A stretch of 64,000 nucleotides of DNA from positions 1,054,001-1,118,000 of the forward strand of contig CP065012.1 of the NCBI GenBank assembly GCA_016699815.1, read 5' to 3'. Positions 7,794 through 16,489 of this stretch are shown here, piece after piece. Made by a program: the position numbers and the translations under genes. Within the stretch, counting starts at the first letter, position 1. Each line of letters starts with the position of its first letter. The notes under the pieces were generated by a model. That model made no database searches, had not been told where the DNA came from, and was given only the letters and a program-made list of their open reading frames with translations. This DNA comes from Chitinophagaceae bacterium (lineage in GTDB: Bacteria; Bacteroidota; Bacteroidia; Chitinophagales; Chitinophagaceae).

Positions 7794-9394
7794 TATTCGG
7801 TTTCTGTTAAAATACAATATTGCTGTTGCCATGCGCCGGAATGGGTGTAGAGTACATCCAAAAAACCTTTGCCGTATAAGGCATAATAAGGCAGCAGGTT
7901 ATCTACCCGCTCCTGTAATTTATCTCCGGGAAACAAGCGGTCTTTAATTTTGCTGATTTGCCTTAGCCCGGCATCAAACTTTAATTTTTCCGAGCGCAAC
8001 ATTTTTTTTTCGAGTTCATCCAGTTTTTGTTTTGACTTTTGCTGCAGCGCCCATACATGCCTGGAAAAAGTTGGGTTTACTTTTGTAGCACTTTCCCTAA
8101 TGTTGTGATATATTTTTATAAGTGCAAGTTTTTCATCGGATAATGAAAGCTGGTATTTTGTTTCCTTTTTTACATAATAATCTTTGAGCTTATTGCCGGT
8201 TTCAAAAAGAGATGCTTCATTTAACCCCAGCGATTGAATTTTTTCTGCAATCTTTTTGGGAATAACCGTAAAAGAGTTGCGCAACATAAGAACCGGGAAA
8301 AAAACACCTGCTTCTGCAAAAACATTTTTTAATTCCAGCCAATAAGCAATTTCGGCCCCGCCGCCAATAAAAATAATATTGGGCAAAAGCATTTCCTGGA
8401 AAACAGGGCGCAAAATTACATTTGGGCTAAACCTTTCGGGGTGATTTTTTAACTCCTGTAAAATTTCTTGTTGGGTAAAGCGCAGGTCTGTTCCATGTAC
8501 AATAAATCCATCTCCTTTTCTTTCCAGCCTTTCTCTTAAGCCATCTAATAGGTAAAATAAATTCACCTGCCTTCCTGCAACCTGCATTTTATATAAACCC
8601 GAAAGTGCTACAAGCGCCTGTTGCATTGCTTTTTGAGAAAATTGTTCGCTGAGTTCTTTTTTAATTACAGGCGTAAGTTCCTTTTTAAATACAGGGTTAT
8701 CCGGCAGAAATACAACCAGGCCGTAATCAGCAAACAAATCATGTACAAGATCAAAAGTTGATTGCTCAATATTTTTTCCTTTAGCATAAGCCTGCCTAAC
8801 TTTATTTAATATTTCTTCTCCATGCTCTTCTACACCAAGCTGGGCATCCAGTTCATTAATTAGTGCAATAAATTCTTCATCAACCTGCATCCTGCCCACA
8901 GCTCCTTTTTGGGCAGTATCCCACTTATATATTTTTCCATGCACATTTATTGTGCCCAATTCTTCCAGGTCTGCATCTTCGCTACCCATAAAAAAAACCG
9001 GTACAAAATTATTTTTGGGGAATTGCTTTTTTAAATCATCTGCCAGTTTTATGGCATGTATAATTTTATAAACAAAATATAAATGGCCGGTAAAAATGTT
9101 GGGTTGATGGGCCGTAGTAACTGTAAAGGTATTTTCATTAAGAAGCAGCTCAATATTGGCTGTTGTTTTTAAGCCCTGCTTTTTTGCGTTATATTGCTTT
9201 TGCAGTTGTGTTACCAGAACTTGCCTGTTTACGGTAAATTTTTTACGCTGGCTAATAGCATTTTTAATACCATCCAAATTAGGGGCAAAAGTAAAAAACG
9301 GTTCTAATGCATCGGCACCTTCTATATAATCAATTGCAAGTTTTGAAAACGCTTTTGTTTGCTTATATGATATTGCAGAGGCCGTAAAATTCAT
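7793..9394 (-). CDS. bshC: bacillithiol biosynthesis cysteine-adding enzyme
   Basis: Adds cysteine to glucosaminyl-malate in the last step of bacillithiol synthesis, the low-molecular-weight thiol used by Firmicutes and many Bacteroidota. The 533-residue length, the TTAHQPNIFTGHLYFVYKI motif near residue 95, the YKWD segment, and IFIGGGAEIAYWLEL near residue 345 are characteristic of BshC, with a long coiled-coil near residues 440-490. It lies 17 bases after the lipocalin-like gene and overlaps ruvX by one base, so the three probably form an operon. BshA and BshB are not in the window. Confidence 0.93.
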   Translation of the reverse strand: MNFTASAISYKQTKAFSKLAIDYIEGADALEPFFTFAPNLDGIKNAISQRKKFTVNRQVLVTQLQKQYNAKKQGLKTTANIELLLNENTFTVTTAHQPNIFTGHLYFVYKIIHAIKLADDLKKQFPKNNFVPVFFMGSEDADLEELGTINVHGKIYKWDTAQKGAVGRMQVDEEFIALINELDAQLGVEEHGEEILNKVRQAYAKGKNIEQSTFDLVHDLFADYGLVVFLPDNPVFKKELTPVIKKELSEQFSQKAMQQALVALSGLYKMQVAGRQVNLFYLLDGLRERLERKGDGFIVHGTDLRFTQQEILQELKNHPERFSPNVILRPVFQEMLLPNIIFIGGGAEIAYWLELKNVFAEAGVFFPVLMLRNSFTVIPKKIAEKIQSLGLNEASLFETGNKLKDYYVKKETKYQLSLSDEKLALIKIYHNIRESATKVNPTFSRHVWALQQKSKQKLDELEKKMLRSEKLKFDAGLRQISKIKDRLFPGDKLQERVDNLLPYYALYGKGFLDVLYTHSGAWQQQYCILTETE

Positions 9395-9411
9395 CAGCAG
9401 GCTTCCCGGTT

Positions 9412-9888
9412 TTATTTTATTTTTTTCAGGATGATGATAGTAGGATCCTGGTTTCCTACTGAAGGCGTAAGTTCCAGCTTGTTATCAAAAAAGCGGTATT
9501 TCATTGTGGAAACCTGGTCGCTGGTTCCTTCTTTTAATTCTACAGTAGCGTTTCCATCGTTTACTTTGTAAGTGCCTTTCACTTCTCCTTCGGGGCCCAT
9601 GGTATATGAAGAGGTAAAATCTTTATTAAAGGTATATTTCATGCCGTTAATTGTTTCTTTTAAAAACGATTTTACCTCATCGTTTACTGTAGCATTGGCA
9701 TCGGTATCTTTCTCTTGTGTATCACCCTGCATTTGGCCTTTTAGAGAAAAAGAGTCTTTCTCAATATCTATATAGGTATTGTTATCTTTTAAAAACACTA
9801 CCTGCCATTTGCCCACAAAAGCTGTATTATCCTGTGCAAATGAATTTACATTGGCCGCTAAAAGAAATAAGAGTATTAATTTTTTCAT
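9412..9888 (-). CDS. lipocalin-like secreted protein
   Basis: 158 residues with a clear signal peptide (MKKLILLFLLAANVNSFAQ). The mature part has the pattern of small Bacteroidota lipocalin-like domains: FVGKWQVVFLKDNN at the start, alternating strands, a GTYKVNDGNATVEL strand pair and a final strand ending in ILKKIK. Such proteins are presumed to bind small hydrophobic ligands in the periplasm, but no ligand can be inferred. It is the first gene of the probable lipocalin-bshC-ruvX operon. Confidence 0.72.
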   Translation of the reverse strand: MKKLILLFLLAANVNSFAQDNTAFVGKWQVVFLKDNNTYIDIEKDSFSLKGQMQGDTQEKDTDANATVNDEVKSFLKETINGMKYTFNKDFTSSYTMGPEGEVKGTYKVNDGNATVELKEGTSDQVSTMKYRFFDNKLELTPSVGNQDPTIIILKKIK

Positions 9889-9945
9889 TTTACAACAATT
9901 TAATGTTTATTAAAAATAACCATTTTTATTAATAAAAAACAGATT

Positions 9946-11253
9946 TTAAATTACTTCTGCCTCCAGGTCGTAATCAAATGCTTTTGTTACCCGTACTTTA
10001 ACAAATTCGCCAATGGGTAATTTTTTACTGCTGCTGATAATTACTTCATTATCTACTTCAACGCTGTCGAATTCGGTACGCCCAATATACCGGCCCGCCT
10101 CTTTTTTATCAATTAGCACTTTAAATTCTTTTCCGATTTTTTCCATATTTTTTTCCAGGGAAATTTCCTGCTGAAGTTCCATTATTTCCTGTGCCCTTTC
10201 TTCTTTTTCTGCCTGAGGTACATTATCGTTTAAGCCATAAGCTCCGGTATCTTCTTCGTGGCTATAGGTAAAAATGCCTACCCTGTCGAATCGCATTTTC
10301 GTTAAAAAAGTTTTGAGTTCTTCCACATCATCTCTCGTTTCGCCGGGAAAGCCGGCAATTAAAGTTGTACGCAGGCAAATATCAGGGATGCGGCTACGTA
10401 TTTCAGCAATCAAATCTTCCATTTCTTCACGGGTAATCTGCCGTTTCATGGCATTGAGCATTTTATTGCTGGCATGTTGCAATGGAATATCGAGGTAATT
10501 GCAAATATTTTGCCGCTCCTTCATTGTTTCTATAATTTCCAGGGGAAATTTGCTTGGGTATGCATAATGCAACCTTATCCATTCCAGGCCTTCAATATCG
10601 GCTAGTGCATGGAGTAATTTTGGTAATTCTCTTTGTTTATAAATATCCAGGCCATAATAAGTAAGCTCCTGTGCAATAAGCATTATTTCTTTAACGCCAT
10701 TTTGCACCAGCCGCTTTGCTTCACTTACCAGGCTTTCTATGGACCTGCTTACATGCCCGCCACGCATGAGGGGAATAGCACAAAAACTACATGTTCTGTT
10801 GCATCCTTCGCTTATTTTTAAGTAGGCATAATGCTTGGGCGTAGCCAGCATCCTTTCGCCCAATAATTCTACTTTATAATCTGCATTAAATTGCTGAAGG
10901 ATTAAAGGCAGTTCCATGGTGCCAAAAAAAGCATCTACTTCTGGGATTTCAGCCTCCAGGTTATTTTTATACCTTTCGCTTAGGCAACCTGCAACATATA
11001 CCTTATCCAGTTTTCCTTTTTTCTTTAAGGCTACATTTTCAAGAATGGTATTGATGCTTTCTTCTTTTGCCTTGTCAATAAATCCGCAGGTGTTTATGAT
11101 AACAATATTATGATCCATCTTGCTATTTTCATGAATAGTATTTATATCATTGGCACGAAGCTGGCCGCTCAGCACTTCACTGTCAACCATATTCTTACTG
11201 CAACCCAGTGTAATAATATTTACTTTATCTTTTTTTAAACGGCCCGATTTCAT
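9946..11253 (-). CDS. rimO: ribosomal protein S12 methylthiotransferase
   Basis: Radical-SAM enzyme that methylthiolates the conserved Asp of ribosomal protein S12. An N-terminal UPF0004 domain with the first cysteine in TLGCSKNMVDSE, a radical-SAM CxxxCxxC motif (CNRTCSFC) near residue 147, and a C-terminal TRAM domain (IGRTEFDSVEVDNEVII) are all visible. The chosen ATG gives 435 residues; a longer frame adds a hydrophobic stretch not found in the family. A TATCTTTG element ends only nine bases before this ATG, so the transcript would be almost leaderless. Confidence 0.93.
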   Translation of the reverse strand: MKSGRLKKDKVNIITLGCSKNMVDSEVLSGQLRANDINTIHENSKMDHNIVIINTCGFIDKAKEESINTILENVALKKKGKLDKVYVAGCLSERYKNNLEAEIPEVDAFFGTMELPLILQQFNADYKVELLGERMLATPKHYAYLKISEGCNRTCSFCAIPLMRGGHVSRSIESLVSEAKRLVQNGVKEIMLIAQELTYYGLDIYKQRELPKLLHALADIEGLEWIRLHYAYPSKFPLEIIETMKERQNICNYLDIPLQHASNKMLNAMKRQITREEMEDLIAEIRSRIPDICLRTTLIAGFPGETRDDVEELKTFLTKMRFDRVGIFTYSHEEDTGAYGLNDNVPQAEKEERAQEIMELQQEISLEKNMEKIGKEFKVLIDKKEAGRYIGRTEFDSVEVDNEVIISSSKKLPIGEFVKVRVTKAFDYDLEAEVI

Positions 11254-11262
11254 AATTGCCGG

Positions 11263-11270
11263 CAAAGATA
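11263..11270 (-). promoter_or_regulatory. -7 element (TATCTTTG) for rimO
   Basis: Minus-strand TATCTTTG nine bases before the chosen rimO start. It supports that start over a longer one, because the longer frame would begin upstream of the predicted transcription start. Confidence 0.5.
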
Positions 11271-11380
11271 TTATAAATAATAGCAAGCCTTTTTATATTG
11301 AAGAAGCATTGTTTAGGTTTATCCACCATTTTCTTAGAAGAAAATTGCCAAAACATTAAAAAATAAAGTAAAATATTAGT

Positions 11381-11388
11381 TAATTTTG
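11381..11388 (+). promoter_or_regulatory. -7 element (TAATTTTG) for the amidotransferase
   Basis: TAATTTTG, matching TANNTTTG, ends eight bases before the ATG at 11397. Transcription would start at or within a few bases of the start codon. Confidence 0.5.
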
Positions 11389-11396
11389 CGCCTTAT

Positions 11397-12242
11397 ATGA
11401 ATTGCACTGAACCCAGTACTTTAAGAGTAGCTATTTTGGACCTGTATGAAGGTGCGGAGAACCAGGGAATGAGATGTATCAGGGAAATTCTAAACCAATT
11501 TGCAGATAGCCATCATTTAAATTTAGAGAAAGCTGAATTTGATGTACGCCTGAAACATGAAGTGCCGGGCCTCGATTTTGATATTTACATCAGCAGCGGC
11601 GGGCCTGGGAGCCCACTTGAAAGTGAAGGTAGTAATTGGGAAAAAAAATATTTTGGCTGGTTAAAAGCGGTGGAAGAATTCAATTACAATGAAGCAAATG
11701 TTGTAAAGAAAAAAGTTTTTTTCATTTGCCATTCTTTTCAATTGGTATGCAGGCATTACCATATTGGCCAGGTAACCAAAAGAAAAAGTACGGCCTTTGG
11801 TGTTTTCCCGATACATTATCTTCCGGGTGCAGAAGATGAGCAGGTATTTGCAGGGTTAAAAGACCCTTTTTATGCCGTTGACAGCCGGGATTACCAGGTC
11901 ATTCAACCCAATCACAATAAAATAAAACAAATGGGCGCTACCATTTTAGCTATAGAAAAAGCCCGGCCGCATGTACCTTATGAAAGGGCAATGATGGCAT
12001 TACGGTTTAACGAAAATATGATTGGCACTCAATTTCACCCCGAAGCTGATGCCATTGGTATGAGCCTGCATTTAAAAACACCCGAAAGAAAAAAAACGGT
12101 AACTGAAAATTATGGTGAAGAAAAGTGGAAGAGCATGATTGAACAACTCAACGATCCCGATAAAATTATGTACACTTATGCACATATATTGCCCAATTTT
12201 TTAAATGAAGCCGTTTGTAAATTTCAGCCAGTGGAACTTTAA
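11397..12242 (+). CDS. class I glutamine amidotransferase (GMP synthase-like)
   Basis: 281 residues with the class I GATase fold. The nucleophile cysteine lies in FFICHSFQLVCRH (near residue 109), and the His-Glu pair in GTQFHPEAD (near residue 217), so the catalytic triad is complete. The oxyanion-strand motif SSGGPGSP is near residue 66. No synthetase domain is attached, so it must either supply ammonia to a separate partner or hydrolyse a gamma-glutamyl substrate. The nucleophile elbow differs from the usual GxCxGxQ. It is monocistronic with a near-leaderless promoter, divergent from rimO. The substrate is unknown. Confidence 0.85.
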   Translation: MNCTEPSTLRVAILDLYEGAENQGMRCIREILNQFADSHHLNLEKAEFDVRLKHEVPGLDFDIYISSGGPGSPLESEGSNWEKKYFGWLKAVEEFNYNEANVVKKKVFFICHSFQLVCRHYHIGQVTKRKSTAFGVFPIHYLPGAEDEQVFAGLKDPFYAVDSRDYQVIQPNHNKIKQMGATILAIEKARPHVPYERAMMALRFNENMIGTQFHPEADAIGMSLHLKTPERKKTVTENYGEEKWKSMIEQLNDPDKIMYTYAHILPNFLNEAVCKFQPVEL

Positions 12243-12315
12243 CAGCTTGATAATTTAACTTTTATAACGCTACAATATTTTTTGCGATTTACTTGCATTT
12301 GTAAACCCTGTATTT

Positions 12316-12323
12316 TAACTTTG
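12316..12323 (+). promoter_or_regulatory. -7 element (TAACTTTG)
   Basis: TAACTTTG in the 208-base gap before the gene at 12451; predicts a leader of about 120 bases. Confidence 0.4.
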
Positions 12324-12450
12324 TACCAACCGGTTTCCATACCGTTTGATCCATCTTCTTACCCGAAAAGCTTCCCCATTTTAACCAGTTTTAATTAGGT
12401 ATTCTGCCAAAATACCGGCTAATTTTTGCTCACACCTAAAACCGGATGTT

Positions 12451-13509
12451 TTGAAAAGACATTTTACAATATGTTTTTTGGCACTGCTGTTACATTATTG
12501 CGCCAATGCCCAGCAAAATGTTGCTTTTGATATTATTAAAGCTTCCAGCCAAACCATTGAAAAATTTACCGAATGGGCCAAAAAGAAAAATTTTTACCCG
12601 GCCCCAGCTGAAGTAAATGGAGAAATGAATTTTACATACAAGCCCGGTAAAAAATCAATAGATAAACTCCCCAGGGAAATTACCCTCTTTACCGGCGAAA
12701 AAAACCTTTGCTTTTCCTATAAAACATTTGCAGAAAAAGAATTTGCAGATATGCTGGGTAAACTCGGTAAAGAAGGTTTTAAAGGCAACACTCAAAAAAA
12801 AATAACGGGGAATGAAAATATTTTTTTACAAAAAAATAATTTCAGTATTTATATCACTTCAAAACTTATTGATTCGGCAAAGCAATATTCTTTTTTGCTA
12901 AGAAAGTATGCCCTGCCCGGCAGCAACGATATCCAATTTGCTGAAGACCTTATGAAATTTAACTCCCACGAAATGTTGAGCTATTATTTTGGGGAGAAAA
13001 ATGTACAAAAAGATTTTTATTATTTCCAGGATAACGAAATAAGCAAATGTTCGGTATTGTTTCCGCATACGGCAAGGCAGGCCATTTTTATTTGGGGCGA
13101 TGAAGAAAATAATTGCCAGTTGCAAAAGCTGTTCATTGGCGGCGACCTTAAATCTGGCAATACCACACAGGATAAAACCATTGGCCAAAACCTTTGGCGA
13201 TCAAAAAGCGGTTTGCAGGCAGGCATGTCTATTTACCAGTTACGCCTGCTTAATGAAGCCGATTTTAATTTTGGCGGAGGAAAATCGGCATACACGGGCC
13301 TTGTATTTGGCAATGGAGAAGGCAAAATAAATTTTGAAAAAGAAAATATTATTTTAGGTTGTATCAATTGCTACGATGATGTATTTGGTAATGCCAACAT
13401 CATAAATTGCGATGATGCCATTAAAGAACAACGCATCATGTTTATTCAAACCATTATTTTGGAACCATTTGATGAAACCGAACTGGGATTGACCCAAAGG
13501 GCATTTTAA
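12451..13509 (+). CDS. secreted protein of unknown function
   Basis: 352 residues from a TTG start, placed there because the signal peptide begins immediately (MKRHFTICFLALLLHYCANAQ). The mature part has repeated basic and aromatic residues and two regions with several cysteines: a tryptophan/cysteine segment (FIWGDEENNCQLQKLFIGG) around residue 215 and an ILGCINCYDDVFGNANIINCDD cluster near residue 310 that could hold disulfides or a metal. No family recognised. It converges with the gene at 13515, with only five bases between stop codons. Confidence 0.72.
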   Translation: MKRHFTICFLALLLHYCANAQQNVAFDIIKASSQTIEKFTEWAKKKNFYPAPAEVNGEMNFTYKPGKKSIDKLPREITLFTGEKNLCFSYKTFAEKEFADMLGKLGKEGFKGNTQKKITGNENIFLQKNNFSIYITSKLIDSAKQYSFLLRKYALPGSNDIQFAEDLMKFNSHEMLSYYFGEKNVQKDFYYFQDNEISKCSVLFPHTARQAIFIWGDEENNCQLQKLFIGGDLKSGNTTQDKTIGQNLWRSKSGLQAGMSIYQLRLLNEADFNFGGGKSAYTGLVFGNGEGKINFEKENIILGCINCYDDVFGNANIINCDDAIKEQRIMFIQTIILEPFDETELGLTQRAF

Positions 13510-13514
13510 ATAAA

Positions 13515-14705
13515 TTATTTTTTCTTCCGCTTCAGGGTAATGGCGGCATTCTTGCTCAGGTCGCCGGAAAAGCGTATTTCTTTTCTGCGGTTATCATAAT
13601 CTACTATCAACAAGCCGGAGTTGGGTGGTAACGAACCCAGGTTTTCGGCATACATCACCAATTGTATGGAGTCGCCGAGCTCTGGAGTAATGTAAATAGT
13701 TTTACGAAAAGCGCTTGCAGATAAACCCTGCCGGGAAACAATGGCCTGGCCGTTAAGTATAATACTTACGGTATCTCCATCCACTTCTCCATTATCATAC
13801 AAGGATATCTGCAGGCTGTCAGATTCTATTACCAGTTCATCTATTGTTTCAATTTTTCTTTTAGAAAGATCTACTTTGGGCCCTGTAGTGTTGTGCTTTG
13901 CAATTGGTTTATGCGCCGGTGGGGCTGCCGGTTGTTTTACCTCGGCAATTATTGCAGGCTTTGGTTTAGCCGCTGCTACTGGTGGGTTTGCAGGCTTTGG
14001 CTTTGCTATAGGTTGTTTTACAACCACAATTGCTGCAGGTTTTGAATTTACTAACGGCGATTTTTCCTCCGTTTTATTTAATTGAATTTCCTTAGATTTT
14101 ATTTTGGCAATACCTGGATCAATAGTTGCAACAGAAGCCGAATCTATTTGTGGCGTTTCCGTTTTTACAATTTCCATATTATCTATGGCCTTTGCTGTAA
14201 TTACGGGTTTTTGTAAAAAAGAAATGGAATCTGTAAGTTCCATCTCTTCTAATTTGGCCACGAGCCTGGTTTCTTCCTTATCGCTTTGCTTTTCCAGGTA
14301 AACATTTCCCTTTGCCGTTTTAAATCCGGGTGGCGGCTGGGTAACAAAACTACCGGTAAGCAAGTCGCCGTTTAACTCCAGTGTATTTACCTGAACAATT
14401 TGCCTCGGCAAATCTTTTTGAATAGTATTATATAATAGTGAATCATCATAAACAATTATCCTGCTGCCCTCTATATTAAGCAGTACTTTTTTCATGGTTA
14501 CTATATTTGATTTTACACCAAAAGTGGTATAAGAGTAACCACTAAAAACACCATCGTTACTTGAGATTACCAGTTCATAAGGAATTTTCCTTTCGGTGCT
14601 TTTAATATAGCCTTTCCATATTCCAGAAAGCCCATTCTGGCTGTTTTGAGCAATAGCATGCCCAACTAAAAAAAGAAAGATGGAGGTTGCCAGCAGATGT
14701 TTCAT
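13515..14705 (-). CDS. secreted protein with Lys/Pro/Ala-rich linker
   Basis: 396 residues from the ATG at 14705 (a TTG two codons upstream is possible). After a signal peptide (LLATSIFLFLVGHAIAQ) comes an N-terminal beta domain beginning LSGIWKGYIKSTERKIPYEL, then a flexible linker around residues 205-275 built from repeated KPAA, KPKPA and KQPA units, and a C-terminal beta-sandwich domain of about 110 residues (IDELVIESDSLQISLYDNGE onward) with GDSIQLVMYAENLG. The C-terminal domain recurs in Bacteroidota envelope proteins; its function is unknown. The linker suggests spanning the periplasm or tethering. Confidence 0.72.
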   Translation of the reverse strand: MKHLLATSIFLFLVGHAIAQNSQNGLSGIWKGYIKSTERKIPYELVISSNDGVFSGYSYTTFGVKSNIVTMKKVLLNIEGSRIIVYDDSLLYNTIQKDLPRQIVQVNTLELNGDLLTGSFVTQPPPGFKTAKGNVYLEKQSDKEETRLVAKLEEMELTDSISFLQKPVITAKAIDNMEIVKTETPQIDSASVATIDPGIAKIKSKEIQLNKTEEKSPLVNSKPAAIVVVKQPIAKPKPANPPVAAAKPKPAIIAEVKQPAAPPAHKPIAKHNTTGPKVDLSKRKIETIDELVIESDSLQISLYDNGEVDGDTVSIILNGQAIVSRQGLSASAFRKTIYITPELGDSIQLVMYAENLGSLPPNSGLLIVDYDNRRKEIRFSGDLSKNAAITLKRKKK

Positions 14706-14940
14706 GGCCAAAAGATAGCATTTTTAGAAATAGGTTATTAATACAATAATTAAAATTAATACATATCTTCTTCAGTGAAAACTAATATACAGTTTTATTG
14801 GCCATATTTATAAGTTTTTAACATTTAATCTACTTTGCATGTTATGGCATTTAATTTGCAATAAAGGCAAAGTCAACTGCTTTAAAGCACAATATCGCTA
14901 AACCAGGGAGGAGTAATCTTCTCAAAAGTTATTTAAGAGT
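14706..14940. other. divergent intergenic region before the esterase pair
   Basis: About 235 bases between two divergent secreted-protein genes. CTACTTTG at 14830-14837 resembles the phylum -7 element and is about 105 bases before the esterase start. Nothing else was recognised. Confidence 0.3.
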
Positions 14941-16284
14941 ATGTTCAAGTTTTTACTAGTATTATTTTGCCCGTTGTTAATCTGTTCATTAGGTTTAAAA
15001 GCCCAAACCCACACCCCGAAAACGAATGTTACTACCTGCTCTATGAGCAACGGTTATTACGAATACCTTCCTGAAGGATATTGGAATAACCCAAATCAAA
15101 AATTCCCTATGATTATTTTTGTTCCCGGCGCTGCGGAATGTGGCAATGGCACTGCATCAGATTTGGTGAGGTTGTTAATGCATGGTCCTGCAAGTTTAAT
15201 TAATGCAGGCACCTGGCCGGGTTCCTTTACTGTTAATGGCCAAACATATAAACCTATTGTAATTACCCCACAGTTTACCAACCAGCCTGGCGCTTCGGTA
15301 TTTAATACCATGCTGGACTATATGGTGAGCCATTATAAAGTGGATATCAACCGCATTTATATTTCCGGTTACAGCATGGGCGGCTCACTTTGCTGGAGCT
15401 ATGGCGGAAGTGGTAGCACTTATGCCGACCGTATTGCTGCTATGGTTCCCGGGGCAGGCGCATACTCGCCCAACAGTAATATGGCCAATACCATTGCCTC
15501 GGCCAATTTGCCAGTTTTAGCTATACACGACAACCCCGATCCTTCTGTGCCCACCCAATGGAGCGTTAACTGGGTTAATTATATTAATTCGGCTCCGGTT
15601 CCCCCAAACCCTTTGGCAAAAGTGGCACTCATTCAAATTACCGGGCACGACCTTACCGAAGGCTGGTCGCTTAATTTCAATAATAACAACCAATACAATT
15701 TTCCCGGAAAAAATGTTTGGGAATGGATGCTGCATTATAACAGAAATTACAATGTAGTGCCGGTAAACATTCTTTCTTTTAATGCATTAAAACAAAATAA
15801 TTATGCCTTACTCAACTGGCAAACGGAAAACGAAGTAAATATCAATGGGTATGAAATCCAGCGCAGCTCAAATGGTACAAGCTGGCAAACCATTGGCTTT
15901 GTTCAGGCCAATGGTAATTTTGGAAATTATCATTTTACTGATGGCGCATTATTAACAGGTAAAAATTATTACAGGTTAAAAATTATTGACAACCAGGCAT
16001 CGCAAAGCTATAGCCGCATACAGTTTATTGATTTTTCCAAAAAAGGGTATTTAGAATTAACACCGAATACTATTACAACAAATACACTTCAAATCAGCAC
16101 AGATTACCAACTAAAAAATGCCAATGCAAATATTTATAATACTACAGGGCAGTTGGTTGCAAAACAAAAGATAAACGGAACCGGATTGATTCAAATTACA
16201 TTGCCCAGCCTGGCAAAAGGTTTGTATTATTTACAGGTTAGCAACAATGGTATTATTGAAAAAAGAAAATTTGTATTAAACTAA
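14941..16284 (+). CDS. secreted alpha/beta-hydrolase (PHB depolymerase/feruloyl esterase type) with type IX sorting tail
   Basis: 447 residues. A signal peptide is followed by an esterase domain (about residues 30-270) of the polyhydroxybutyrate-depolymerase/feruloyl-esterase type. The nucleophile elbow GYSMGG places Ser145; candidate partners are Asp200 (HDNPDPS) and His236 (ITGHDLTE). Next comes a beta-sandwich of about 95 residues (VVPVNILSFNALKQNNYALL onward) common in Chitinophagaceae secreted proteins, and a C-terminal sorting domain ending in KGLYYLQVSNNGIIEKRKFVLN-like strands typical of type IX cargo. It should be exported to the cell surface. The next gene is a paralogue in the same order. 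Confidence 0.82.
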   Translation: MFKFLLVLFCPLLICSLGLKAQTHTPKTNVTTCSMSNGYYEYLPEGYWNNPNQKFPMIIFVPGAAECGNGTASDLVRLLMHGPASLINAGTWPGSFTVNGQTYKPIVITPQFTNQPGASVFNTMLDYMVSHYKVDINRIYISGYSMGGSLCWSYGGSGSTYADRIAAMVPGAGAYSPNSNMANTIASANLPVLAIHDNPDPSVPTQWSVNWVNYINSAPVPPNPLAKVALIQITGHDLTEGWSLNFNNNNQYNFPGKNVWEWMLHYNRNYNVVPVNILSFNALKQNNYALLNWQTENEVNINGYEIQRSSNGTSWQTIGFVQANGNFGNYHFTDGALLTGKNYYRLKIIDNQASQSYSRIQFIDFSKKGYLELTPNTITTNTLQISTDYQLKNANANIYNTTGQLVAKQKINGTGLIQITLPSLAKGLYYLQVSNNGIIEKRKFVLN

Positions 16285-16489
16285 TTTGTATCACTGAATG
16301 ACAATCAAAAGGCCTTGAAAAAATAGCGGCAAAATTTATTTTTTTATTCACAACAGGCATTTACCTGTAGAAAAATAAATTATTTGTAATTACTTTGCGG
16401 CCCATTCCCAACCCCTGTAAACACTCATTTTTCCTTAGCTCCTTAGCTGGCAAACCAATATTTCTAAACGAAAACCAATTTTTTATTGT
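16285..16489 (+). other. spacer between the two esterase genes
   Basis: 205 bases with no gene. TTACTTTG at 16390-16397 resembles a -7 element about 93 bases before the second esterase, so the two genes may be transcribed separately. No terminator hairpin was found after the first gene. Confidence 0.3.

Noticed and set aside
10274..10498. Plus-strand frame within rimO
   Set aside because: Antisense shadow of rimO codons; no start signal or recognisable protein.
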